Part shown: piece by piece, positions 14,391 to 22,332 of the stretch
Layout of the letters: every line of letters starts with the position of its first letter
How positions within the stretch are numbered: position 1 is the stretch's first letter
Assembly (NCBI GenBank): GCA_012842235.1
Contig: DUTE01000297.1
Coordinates: 1 to 22,744, forward strand
Direction of reading: 5' to 3'
DNA: 22,744 bases
Source of the DNA: Bacillota bacterium
GTDB taxonomy: Bacteria > Bacillota > DTU065
Notes under the pieces: model-generated
The model's input: only the letters and a program-made list of their open reading frames with translations
What the model was told of the DNA's origin: nothing
Databases searched by the model: none
Translations under genes and position numbers: made by a program

Positions 14391-14455
14391 CCTCCTAGGA
14401 TATGGTTCCTGATAAAACGTCCCAGAGGGGCGAGAACCGCTCAGGTACGGATTCT
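14391..14455 (-). promoter_or_regulatory. Structured 5' leader of nfu, candidate cis-regulatory RNA
   Basis: The predicted mRNA 5' end (about 14455) to the SD is GC-rich in AT-rich surroundings. P1: CCTGA (14445-14441) pairs with TCAGG (14412-14408). Within it, CGCCC (14432-14428) pairs with GGG-A-CG (14423-14418). GGTT (14438-14435), inside P1, pairs with AACC (14407-14404) outside P1, giving an H-type pseudoknot. The inner loop CCTCT (14428-14424) can instead pair with GGAGG (14395-14391) in the SD, a possible OFF state. It matches no riboswitch class I recognise. Structure is by eye only. Confidence 0.5.
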
Positions 14456-14461
14456 TGTCTT

Positions 14462-14490
14462 ATTCTAAGTAGTTTACTTCAATTTGTCAA
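14462..14490 (-). promoter_or_regulatory. Sigma-A-type promoter of nfu
   Basis: On the minus strand: TTGACA (14490-14485), 17-nt spacer, TAGAAT (14467-14462). The start would be about 14455, so the leader is about 74 nt. TAGACA (14493-14498) / TGTCTA (14513-14518) forms an inverted repeat just upstream of the -35. Confidence 0.7.
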
Positions 14491-14630
14491 GTTAGACAGT
14501 TAAAAAGGATAGTGTCTATAGTTTATATACTGTAGAAAAAAACAAACATTATTCCCTTAGTTATAAAAATATAATTTAGAGATAGGCCTTAGTTAGTTGT
14601 ATTATATACTTTTCATAAGAGTAATTCTCT

Positions 14631-14672
14631 CCTGTGTTTATTGTTTTTTCGATTTTCATAATAACACACAGG
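14631..14672. repeat. Hairpin in the nfu/alpha-CTD-repeat gene intergenic region
   Basis: CCTGTGT (14631-14637) pairs with ACACAGG (14666-14672), extended by TTAT/ATAA with a bulged C, around a T-rich loop. There is no clean T-run, so it is not a clear terminator. The rest of 14491-14830 is AT-rich and shows no gene. Confidence 0.35.
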
Positions 14673-14701
14673 AACTACTTTCTTTATTTTTCTACAATAA
14701 C

Positions 14702-14741
14702 TTTACACTAACGTTAAAAGCAATGTTTAATAAACAACATT
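14702..14741 (+). promoter_or_regulatory. Probable promoter of the alpha-CTD-repeat gene with inverted repeat
   Basis: -35 TTTACA (14702-14707), 18-nt spacer, -10 TTTAAT (14726-14731), each 5 of 6 to consensus. An inverted repeat AATGTT (14722-14727) / AACATT (14736-14741) covers the -10 and start and could be an operator. The leader would be about 105 nt. Confidence 0.45.
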
Positions 14742-14843
14742 ATTTCAACGGGAAGGAATTGTTTTGCAATTAGAGAAATATCGGCTAAGAGAAGTTTACT
14801 GAACTGAGTTACCTATAGAAATATATAAAGGTGGTTGAATAAT

Positions 14844-16613
14844 ATGGCTAATTCCCGAGAGTTATTGCCTGTTGAAAAGATTGATGCCACTACTTCTGTA
14901 GGTAACTTGGGTTTGTCAACCCGCATTGTAAATGCACTTAGAAATGTTGGTATAGATACTTATGGGAAACTAGCTGATCTTACATATGAAGAACTATTAG
15001 CCATACCTAAAATGGGACAAGTCAGTGCCTCAGAGACTATGAGGATTGTTGCTGCTCTAAAAAAAGGTGTTCAGCTCTCAAAGGAATTAACTATAAGGAT
15101 TGACAAAGAAGATTGGGCTCTACAAATCTCAGTTTTAGGCCTTAATAAAAGAGCCTATCATAGTTTACTTGATGCGCAAATAGTTACTCTAGGCCAGCTT
15201 GCAGAGTTAAAAGTAGAGGATTTACTCCTTATTAAGGGCATTGGGGTGAAAACTCTTGACCATATTACACAATGTGTTGAGATCTTTTATGCAGAAAAAC
15301 ACCGCGATGACGTATCACTTAACAATTTAGGACTTGATAATCGGACATTTAATGCCTTAAAAAGAGCAGATATCCTATATTTGAGTGAACTTGAGGATAT
15401 GAGCATTGAAGAGATTTCTAATTTACGTGGCATTGGCGAAAAGTCACTAGATCGTCTGCTTAAGCAAATAAAAGCAACTACAGGCAGAGAAATAATAAGT
15501 TGCAGAGAACGCTATCAATTGATAACAGATGATGATCAAGATGATACTAATTGCATTTTAATAGATGAGCTTGATTTTTCGACTAGAGCTTTAAATGCAC
15601 TTAAAAATAGTGGTTTTAGATATGTTGATGAGATTTTAGAATTAAAGCCATCAGATCTACTAGCATTGAGAAACATCGGGCAAAAGTCTTTTGAGGATAT
15701 ACAAGAAGAACTTAAGCGTTACCAAAGTGTAGACTACAAAGAAATTACTATTACAGCAACAAAATTAGATGATTACGTTGAACTTTTGCAAAGAGCTTTA
15801 TCTAAGCGGCAAAAAGATATTCTAAATCGCAGGTTAGGCACATACTCACTATATGCAGAAACACTCGAGAGTATTGCTAAGGATTATGGTCTTTCTCGAG
15901 AGCGTATCAGGCAAATAGAGAAAAAGGCGAAAAAGAAGATGTTTTCTCCTTCAAATTCCAATATAGCCAAACCCTTATTTGACATCATTGTGGCTATCTT
16001 AAATGAGCAAGGTGGAATGGCTGGAGTGGGCTATATTTCTGATGAACTTTTAAAACAAGTACCAGCAGAAAATATCAATATCACAACTATAATACCGGTA
16101 TTCCTCCAGCTTGCTGGTTGCAAAGAAATCTCTGAAGGTTTATGGGCATTGACAGAAATAGACATCGATGAAGTAGTTGAAATTGAGAGAAAAACAAAAG
16201 AGATCTTATCAAAAAAAGCAGTGCCAGTAGATATAGCTACTTTAGTCAATGAAGTTTCTTGTTCTTTGAGTAAAATGTCTGTAGAATTGCCAGACAGTTT
16301 AGTTGAATCATCTATTAGAAACAACAAAGGATTAAGAATCGATAAAGGTAATCAAGTGCATCTTTTAGAATGGAATAGTTTTACGCCTCAGAACCGAGTC
16401 AATTATGTTGTAAATGTGCTTGAATCTTTAGGTAGGCCAGCTCACTACAGAGAGATTGCCCTTAGGGTAAATGAGAGGCTGCCTAAAGAAGCACAATATT
16501 CTATTAAGTCGATTCAGGTTGTTCTCGGTTCTTCAGATTTGTTTGTTAGAGTTGGAGTTGGCACCTATGCCCTTGCCACATGGTGGGAGCAACAAACTAG
16601 TATTTTAACATAA
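14844..16613 (+). CDS. Four RNAP alpha-CTD-like repeats + sigma region 4-like HTH + HARE/delta-type winged helices
   Basis: A 589-residue cytosolic protein of stacked transcription-type DNA-binding modules (numbers from ATG 14844, SD AAAGGTGG at 14827-14834). Four HhH units like the RNA polymerase alpha C-terminal domain lie at about 18-73, 94-147, 157-210 and 240-293. Each has L-G/D-L/F-x-x-R-x-x-x-(A/S)L, keeping an Arg at the E. coli alpha Arg265 position (27, 103, 167, 248). Units 3 and 4 also keep the G-x-K-S hairpin. Next is a sigma70 region 4-like segment (about 316-366) with LSKRQKDIL and the recognition helix GLSRERIRQIE. The C-terminal 375-578 looks like three winged-helix units, the last (517-578; LGRPAHYREIALRVNERLP) resembling the HARE-HTH of RNAP delta subunit. 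A promoter- or polymerase-associated regulator is inferred. I know of no characterised homologue. Monocistronic. Confidence 0.85.
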   Translation: MANSRELLPVEKIDATTSVGNLGLSTRIVNALRNVGIDTYGKLADLTYEELLAIPKMGQVSASETMRIVAALKKGVQLSKELTIRIDKEDWALQISVLGLNKRAYHSLLDAQIVTLGQLAELKVEDLLLIKGIGVKTLDHITQCVEIFYAEKHRDDVSLNNLGLDNRTFNALKRADILYLSELEDMSIEEISNLRGIGEKSLDRLLKQIKATTGREIISCRERYQLITDDDQDDTNCILIDELDFSTRALNALKNSGFRYVDEILELKPSDLLALRNIGQKSFEDIQEELKRYQSVDYKEITITATKLDDYVELLQRALSKRQKDILNRRLGTYSLYAETLESIAKDYGLSRERIRQIEKKAKKKMFSPSNSNIAKPLFDIIVAILNEQGGMAGVGYISDELLKQVPAENINITTIIPVFLQLAGCKEISEGLWALTEIDIDEVVEIERKTKEILSKKAVPVDIATLVNEVSCSLSKMSVELPDSLVESSIRNNKGLRIDKGNQVHLLEWNSFTPQNRVNYVVNVLESLGRPAHYREIALRVNERLPKEAQYSIKSIQVVLGSSDLFVRVGVGTYALATWWEQQTSILT

Positions 16614-16641
16614 AGGCCAGCTAAAATCGGGGCTGGTCTTT
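16612..16641 (+). terminator. Terminator of the alpha-CTD-repeat gene
   Basis: AAAGGCCAGC (16612-16621) pairs with GCTGGTCTTT (16632-16641) with one G-U pair; the T-tail is short and interrupted. Confidence 0.65.
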
Positions 16642-16709
16642 AATTATTATTGCCAGTGGAAAAAGGAAATAAAATCTCTGTGGAGAAAAAAACATATGAG
16701 GTGGTGAAT

Positions 16710-18359
16710 TTGATAAATCTTGTTTTAGTAATAATGTTGTTATTTAGTGCTGTAGCAGGTGCATCGGACGTATTGGGCGCATCATTTGAAATAACAGGAT
16801 TTGATAGCTGGTCATTGCAACAAAAGCAATGGGTAAGGACACAAGATGAACTTTTATGGCCTACTATAGGTTGGGCTGAAGCAAAGCTTGGAGAGGAAAA
16901 CTGGATAGATTATGAACTTAGCTTTAAGGTAGAGCCACACGAATATGGCCAAGATGGGCAAGTTAGGCTTTATTTTAGGACAACTTTTCCTTTTTTATGT
17001 TATAGCCTTAATATAACTGAAGAGAATATTTCTATTAGTCGTTATGATGGCAATCATGAAAGGACAAGAATACTAGACGAAGCCGATCTAGGTGTAAAGG
17101 CAGGAGAAATAGCTGAGATTTCTTTAGTTGTTAAGGGAAATAAGTTTCAGGCTTACCGAAACAAGCAGCTGATATTGGAGGCAGAAAGTGCAAAATATAA
17201 AAACGGTAGTATAAGTTTTTGGGCAGAGAACACTACTTTTACAGTCAGCGATTTTCATATTCAAGGAACAGAAGATAAGGACTTTGTTTCAGCTTGGCAA
17301 GGATATTACCCTAAAGGAGATCCTAGAAGTGGTGGGGTCAAAGATCTTATGCTTATTTATAATAACTTTGGTAGTGTCTGGAATATGAGTGATGCCCTTC
17401 CTTATGTGACCTACCTTGGGCCATTTACAGACATGACTCTTTCAGTTAACGATTGGTTTTTTGATTCGTTTCTATTTTTGGCCTTAAAAGGACCAGAGGA
17501 TCATGCTTTTGATTCTCCAGCAAGAGGAACTCCAGCAACAAAAAAGGAGTGGCAGTGGTTCTTAGATATTCTTTTCGAGGAAAATAGACAGTTAGCAGCC
17601 TTTGAGAGAGCTTACAATGTAGGTAAAGAGCACTTAGGAGAGACAGAAAAACTTAAGATCTATATCATGATACCTAATCCTATGGCACAAATAACGGACT
17701 TTGGAGATGTAGATGGTACTGGTTCTTTAAATTTCTCTTTTAAGGACCCTACACAGGCTACAGATAATCGTTTTCGTGCTGTTAAGTGGTATGTTGATCA
17801 GGCTGTAGAGAGATTCGAAGAAGCAAACTTTGAGAACCTAGAATTAGTTGGTTTTTACTGGGTAGAAGAGATGATTCATTATGAGATTCCCGGAGAGGTA
17901 GATCTAATTCGTCAGGTTGCCGATTACTTACACAACCAAGATTTAAAGTTTTCTTGGATCCCATGGTTTAATGCAGCAGGGCATGGTGAATGGGAGTCTT
18001 TAGGTTTTGATCTTTGCATTCATCAGCCAAACCATATGTTTAGTCAGTCACCTGCATCTAGATTTATAGATGTTGCAAGACAAGCTCAAAGATATGGACA
18101 AGGAATTGAGATTGAGGCAGATGGCAGAATTCTTAACGATAAAGAACAACGGGAAAAGTTCTTAAACTACCTTAGAGCAGGTGTGACTTTAGGTTATATG
18201 GATGAGGCAGTCCATGGTTATTATCAAGATGTAGGCCTATTTGCTCAAGCTGCTTTAAGTTCCGTTGAAGAAATTAGAGAGATATATGATTTGGTTTATC
18301 AATTTGTCAAAGGTGAGTTTGATGAACCTTTAGGTGCAAAAACTAAAGAGCCTTTTTAA
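16710..18359 (+). CDS. Secreted DUF4855 protein with N-terminal beta-sandwich domain
   Basis: An exported protein of 549 residues from TTG 16710, chosen because SD GAGGTGGTGA (16698-16707) precedes it and the product then begins with a clean signal peptide (MINLVLVIMLLFSAVAGAS). The mature N-terminus (about 25-185) reads as a beta-sandwich of the LamG/DUF1080 type: WVRTQDELLWPTIGWAEAKL, VRLYFRT, GSISFWAENTTFTVSDFHIQ. From about 190 to 535 it matches what I recall of DUF4855: DLMLIYNN, PYVTYLGP, WFFDSFLFLAL, GFYWVEEMIH and FSWIPWFNAAG. The region has many Trp/Tyr and acidic residues, compatible with a TIM-barrel-like glycosidase, but no catalytic pair is assigned. It is flanked by terminators on both sides, so it forms its own unit. 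The DUF4855 label is moderately sure; polysaccharide binding is inferred. Confidence 0.75.
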   Translation: MINLVLVIMLLFSAVAGASDVLGASFEITGFDSWSLQQKQWVRTQDELLWPTIGWAEAKLGEENWIDYELSFKVEPHEYGQDGQVRLYFRTTFPFLCYSLNITEENISISRYDGNHERTRILDEADLGVKAGEIAEISLVVKGNKFQAYRNKQLILEAESAKYKNGSISFWAENTTFTVSDFHIQGTEDKDFVSAWQGYYPKGDPRSGGVKDLMLIYNNFGSVWNMSDALPYVTYLGPFTDMTLSVNDWFFDSFLFLALKGPEDHAFDSPARGTPATKKEWQWFLDILFEENRQLAAFERAYNVGKEHLGETEKLKIYIMIPNPMAQITDFGDVDGTGSLNFSFKDPTQATDNRFRAVKWYVDQAVERFEEANFENLELVGFYWVEEMIHYEIPGEVDLIRQVADYLHNQDLKFSWIPWFNAAGHGEWESLGFDLCIHQPNHMFSQSPASRFIDVARQAQRYGQGIEIEADGRILNDKEQREKFLNYLRAGVTLGYMDEAVHGYYQDVGLFAQAALSSVEEIREIYDLVYQFVKGEFDEPLGAKTKEPF

Positions 18360-18369
18360 GGCTCTTTTT
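18345..18369 (+). terminator. Terminator of the DUF4855 gene
   Basis: AAAGAGCCTT (18345-18354), loop TTT, AAGGCTCTTT (18358-18367), ending in five T. The stop codon lies within the stem. Confidence 0.88.
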
Positions 18370-18454
18370 CAATGGTATGAGTTTTCGGTAAGAGAGAAAT
18401 ATCATCGTCACTTCGTAGCCATAAACAATAAAAAAGGATATTGATGTTTTGATA

Positions 18455-18468
18455 GTGATTTAGAGAAT
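18455..18468. repeat. 14-bp direct repeat, copy 1
   Basis: GTGATTTAGAGAAT, identical to 18838-18851. Similarity continues into GATTCA after a 5-nt gap, making about 20 matching positions. The two copies flank the transposase remnant. Confidence 0.6.
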
Positions 18469-18474
18469 GATTCA

Positions 18475-18539
18475 ACAAGTGACCGTCTAGGGACTATTTC
18501 TTCGACTTGGCAAACTCGAATTCCCTAGAGGTCACTTGT
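18475..18539. repeat. Long imperfect hairpin (18-bp arms)
   Basis: ACAAGTGACC-g-TCTAGGGA (18475-18493) pairs with TCCCTAGAGGTCACTTGT (18522-18539), broken only by one bulged G. Inside, TTCGA (18501-18505) pairs with TCGAA (18516-18520). It lies at the end of the transposase remnant; it may be a mobile-element end or a structured transcript end. Confidence 0.6.
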
Positions 18540-18550
18540 GTCAATTTTGT

Positions 18551-18814
18551 TTAGGGGTGCGAAATGATGGTAATGATTTTATTAACGCCATAGGCTCACT
18601 TTTCCTCACTGTTTCGGCCAAATTCTCTAGTTTTATAAATATCTTTTCAAGCTTTTATTACCAAGTTTTTTGTTATTCTATCTGGTATAGGTAAAACTTT
18701 TTTTCCAAAGATCTTTATTTCTGCTACATAAAGCTAATCTTTATCAGTTGGAATGTAGTTAATATCTGATACAAGTTTCTTGTTCGGAGTTTAGCAAGAA
18801 ACTCCCAGACGGGG
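18551..18814 (-). pseudogene. Decayed IS3-family transposase (OrfB, rve integrase) fragment
   Basis: Read on the minus strand, 18793 to about 18626 translates as TPNKKLVSDINYIPTDKD, stop, LYVAEIKIFGKKVLPIPDR, ITKNLVIKA, stop, KDIYKTREF. This is the DDE-integrase core pattern of IS150/IS2-like OrfB (known consensus PNQKWVTDITYIPTxEGWLYLA...DLFSRKIVGW...DRMTKELV). The first stop, TAG, replaces the conserved Trp (TGG). Further stops follow and the catalytic C-terminal part is missing or unreadable. So this is a relic of an insertion sequence with no coding capacity. Upstream, to about 18814, it reads only with frame changes. The rest of 18370-19129 shows no intact gene. Confidence 0.7.
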
Positions 18815-18821
18815 ATTTTTT
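18774..18821 (+). other. Mutually exclusive hairpins inside the IS relic
   Basis: AGTTTCTTG (18774-18782) pairs with CAAGAAACT (18795-18803), while GGAGTTT (18786-18792) can pair with AAACTCC (18799-18805), and TCCC/GGGA (18803-18806, 18812-18815) precedes T6 (18816-18821). It resembles an attenuator, but overlaps transposase-derived sequence, so it may be fortuitous. Confidence 0.25.
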
Positions 18822-19129
18822 ATCATTTTAAAGGTATGTGATTTAGAGAATAGTTGGATTCAGAAAGACGGTATCTAATTAGAGATAAAATAGCAGGGAT
18901 TTATTTTTACTAGTTTCGCTCTCAAACCCGAAAATAAGAAAAGACGTAGCTATTAACCGAAACCTTTCTAAAGTAGGCCTTTAGCTTTTAAAATATAAGA
19001 AAATTGCAAACAGATGTTTCTTGTTTAATTTGTAAAATAATGGTGTAGAAGGACAAGAGAAAAAGGTTTTTTAGGTCGGTTTGAGCGAATAGATACCTAT
19101 AGATAGTCTTAATAAAGGCGGGAAAGTTC

Positions 19130-22100
19130 ATGTTTGTTCATACACATGTTCACACAGATGGAAGTTTGCAAGACGGTCTAAGTACTGTTGAAGAGATTAT
19201 TATAAAAGCAGCTAAAGATGGTCAAAAAGCAGTGGCAATTACTGACCACGGCAACATGTTTCGTGAAACTAAGGCACATAAACTTGGTGCTAAATATGGT
19301 GTTAAAGTAATAAGTGGATGTGAACTGTATCTCTCAAGGGGCAAAAAGGGAGAAAAGGTCCCTAGACCCTATCACCTTATTGCTTTGGCTAAGGATGAAA
19401 TAGGCTATAAAAACCTTATTAAATTAGTAAGTCTAGGACATAGACAGTTTTATTACCGTCCCCAAATATATTGGGAAGATCTTGAACAATATCATCAAGG
19501 ATTGATCTTTCAATCAGCTTGCCTTGCAGGTACTGAGGCACAACTTATCTTAAATGGTCAAAGGGATGAGGCAAAAAAAGAAGCTCTCAAACGAGATGAA
19601 CTATTTGGGCGAGGCAATTACTATCTTGAACTACAAGATCATGGTATCAGAGAACAAAAAATAGTTAACAGAGAGCTAATCGAAATAAGTAAAGCAACTG
19701 GTATTCCGGTTGTTGCTACAAATGATTCTCATTATACTGAAAAAGACCAAGCGGAATTGCATAGGATACTCTTATGTCTCCAATGGGGTATAACTTTAGA
19801 TGAGTATTCTACAAGGGCCGAAGAGGTTTTTTCTAATGAACACTACTTTAAAACATCCTCAGAGATGAAGATGCTTTTTTCAGAGATCCCCGAGGCAATA
19901 AAAAACACGGTAGAAATTGCTGAGAAGTGTAATTTCAAGATGAAATTTGGTGAACTTCATCTACCGGAGTTTCCGGTTCCTGAAGGAATTAGTCTCCATG
20001 AGTACTTCATCCAAGAGGTAAATAAAGGACTGAAGAGACGTTTTGGTTCTAATCCGGAAAATGAAGTTAGAGAAAGAACCAGCTATGAAGTTAAAGTCAT
20101 TGAGCAGATGGGTTATGAAGCGTATTTTCTTATTGTAAGTGACTTTATTAACTGGGCTAAAAGAAATGATATTCCCGTTGGCCCAGGACGTGGTTCAGCT
20201 GCAGGTTCAATTGTTTCTTATCTTTTAGGAATAACAGAGATAGATCCATTAAAATACGATCTTCTTTTTGAAAGATTTCTTAATCCAGATCGTATTGGTA
20301 TGCCAGATATTGATGTAGACATCTGTCAGAGAAGAAGACAGGAAGTTATTAATTATGTAAAAGAAAAATACGGTGAAGATCATGTGGGGCAGATTGTAAC
20401 TTTTGGTACTTTTGGTGCAAGAGGTGTTGTAAGAGATATTGTTAGGGTTTTGGGATTACCTTATAGTTTAGGTGATAAAATTGCTAAGACCATTCCAAGT
20501 GCACCAGGGATGACTATAGACAAGGCTTTAGAAGGCGAATTAGGAGAACTAAGTGCAAATGACCCGGAGGTTTTGCGGATAGTGAATTATGCCAAAGGTC
20601 TTGAAGGGCATGCCCGACATGCATCCTTACATGCTGCTGGTGTTGTTATTACACCTAAACCTATAGATGAATATGTACCAATATACAGAGCTGCAGAAGA
20701 TACTTATGCAGTCCAAACTGATATGGATGCAACAGAAGAACGTGGCCTTTTGAAGATGGATTTTTTAGGCTTAAGAAACCTAACTATTATTGATGATACT
20801 CTAAAAATGATCCCTTATAAGATTGATCTATCATCATTGCCTCTTGACGATCCTTCCACATATAATCTGTTGCAACAAGGGGATACAACTGGGGTTTTTC
20901 AGCTCGAATCAGATGGAATGCGTAATCTATGTAGGCGTTTAAAACCAACGGAATTCGAAGACATAACAGCTCTTATTGCTTTGTACCGTCCAGGTCCATT
21001 AGAAAGTGGCATGGTAGATGATTTTATTGCTTGCAAACACGGGGAACAAGAAGCTGAATATCTTCATGAAGCTTTAGAACCAATTTTGAAATCAACCTAT
21101 GGTGTTTGGGTTTATCAAGAACAGTTAATGAGAGCAGCAATAATTCTTGCCGGCTATTCAAGAGGAGAAAGTGACGAACTGCGTAAAGCTATCGCCAAAA
21201 AGAAGAAAGATTTGATGGATAAACATCGAGAAAAATTTATCAGCGGTGCAAAGGATGTAGGATTAATAACAGAACAAAAAGCTACTAAACTTTGGGACGA
21301 AGTTTTTGTAGGCTTTGGTAGTTATTGTTTTAACAAAGCTCATAGTGCAGCTTATGCACTTATTGCGTATCAAACAGCTTATCTAAAAGCTCACTACCCT
21401 GTGGAGTTTATGACAGCTTTATTAAATAGTGTTATTGATAATTCTGATAAAACAGCATCTTACCTAGAGCATATTAAAAGAGAATTAAAGATTAAGCTAC
21501 TACCTATTGATGTAAACGAGAGTAGTTCTTGGCATCAGGTCTCAGATGGAGCAATAAGATTGGGGCTTGGGGTTGTTAAGGGAGTGGGTATAGGACTTGC
21601 AGATGAGCTGCATGCTAACGCACCTTATATTGATATGGTTGAGTTGTGCACAAAGAACAAGGATAGTCTCGATATTCGTGCACTTGAGAACCTTATTAAA
21701 GCAGGAGCATTAGATACCTTTGGACCGAGAGAATCGTTACTTGAAGTGTCTAAAGTTGCTCTTGAGCGAGGGAAAAAGGGCAATTCTCAACAGCTATTGC
21801 TTTTTGAGCCTGAGGATGTTTCTCTTGAGTTACCTACTTTACCTAAAAGAAGTAAAAAAGATTATCTAGAATGGGAAAAAGAAGCTTTGGGCTTCTATCA
21901 AACAGGCCATCCCCTTGATGTATACCGGGAGGTGTTGTCTCAATTTAGACTTGATAGTATTCAAAGTTTGTCAGAGTTAAATGATGGATCAGAGGTTGTT
22001 TTAGGTGGTATTGTAACTAAGGTTAATCTTTACTCGGATCGTAAAGGGCAGACTATGGCTTTTGTGGATTTTGAGGATTTTTTTGCTTCTGTATCCGTAA

Positions 22101-22261
22101 CTGTTTTTAGTGATCTATATAATAGATACCGTCCTGAGGTAGGAGATGCTTATTTTGTTAAAGGACGGCTTCAATTTACTTCTTTTGGAGACCAAGAAGA
22201 GGTCAAAGTTGTAGCTAGCCAGTTCAAATTAATTGACGAAGTGATAGAAAATAAAGCATAG
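19130..22261 (+). CDS. dnaE: DNA polymerase III alpha subunit
   Basis: A replicative polymerase of the C family, 1043 residues, shorter than E. coli (1160) or B. subtilis DnaE (about 1115). The N-terminal PHP domain (1-210) keeps metal ligands: HxH (His4, His6), TDH (38-40), GCELY (63-67) and NDSH (198-201). The polymerase core has GPGRGSAAGSIVSYLLGI (351-368) and the catalytic PDIDVDI (392-398) with the Asp pair 395/397, then KMDFLGLRNL further on. A helix-hairpin-helix region follows, then an OB fold near the C-terminus (VVLGGIVTKVNLYSDRKGQTMAFVDFED). The ATG has SD AGGCGGG (19116-19122). It forms its own unit, ended by the 22285-22312 hairpin. There is no ExoI insertion, so it is not PolC. 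Confidence 0.96.
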   Translation: MFVHTHVHTDGSLQDGLSTVEEIIIKAAKDGQKAVAITDHGNMFRETKAHKLGAKYGVKVISGCELYLSRGKKGEKVPRPYHLIALAKDEIGYKNLIKLVSLGHRQFYYRPQIYWEDLEQYHQGLIFQSACLAGTEAQLILNGQRDEAKKEALKRDELFGRGNYYLELQDHGIREQKIVNRELIEISKATGIPVVATNDSHYTEKDQAELHRILLCLQWGITLDEYSTRAEEVFSNEHYFKTSSEMKMLFSEIPEAIKNTVEIAEKCNFKMKFGELHLPEFPVPEGISLHEYFIQEVNKGLKRRFGSNPENEVRERTSYEVKVIEQMGYEAYFLIVSDFINWAKRNDIPVGPGRGSAAGSIVSYLLGITEIDPLKYDLLFERFLNPDRIGMPDIDVDICQRRRQEVINYVKEKYGEDHVGQIVTFGTFGARGVVRDIVRVLGLPYSLGDKIAKTIPSAPGMTIDKALEGELGELSANDPEVLRIVNYAKGLEGHARHASLHAAGVVITPKPIDEYVPIYRAAEDTYAVQTDMDATEERGLLKMDFLGLRNLTIIDDTLKMIPYKIDLSSLPLDDPSTYNLLQQGDTTGVFQLESDGMRNLCRRLKPTEFEDITALIALYRPGPLESGMVDDFIACKHGEQEAEYLHEALEPILKSTYGVWVYQEQLMRAAIILAGYSRGESDELRKAIAKKKKDLMDKHREKFISGAKDVGLITEQKATKLWDEVFVGFGSYCFNKAHSAAYALIAYQTAYLKAHYPVEFMTALLNSVIDNSDKTASYLEHIKRELKIKLLPIDVNESSSWHQVSDGAIRLGLGVVKGVGIGLADELHANAPYIDMVELCTKNKDSLDIRALENLIKAGALDTFGPRESLLEVSKVALERGKKGNSQQLLLFEPEDVSLELPTLPKRSKKDYLEWEKEALGFYQTGHPLDVYREVLSQFRLDSIQSLSELNDGSEVVLGGIVTKVNLYSDRKGQTMAFVDFEDFFASVSVTVFSDLYNRYRPEVGDAYFVKGRLQFTSFGDQEEVKVVASQFKLIDEVIENKA

Positions 22262-22284
22262 ATTATTTTATTTAAATAATTAAT

Positions 22285-22312
22285 AAAGGACTGTGTAAGC
22301 CACAGTCCTTTT
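22285..22312. terminator. Bidirectional terminator between dnaE and the CDF gene
   Basis: A perfect 11-bp stem AAAGGACTGTG (22285-22295) / CACAGTCCTTT (22301-22311), loop TAAGC, with A-rich and T-rich edges, between convergent genes. Confidence 0.85.
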
Positions 22313-22332
22313 CTATATAACAAATCCTTCTT

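Noticed and set aside
14411..14450. T-box-like string (GGGGCGAGAACCGC with CGTCCC) on the plus strand
   Set aside because: The order of the elements is reversed relative to a T-box and no aminoacyl-tRNA synthetase or amino-acid gene follows. The minus-strand reading as the nfu leader fits promoter and SD positions.
16031..16327. Minus-strand open frame inside the alpha-CTD-repeat gene
   Set aside because: Shadow of the real plus-strand gene: no SD, no motif.
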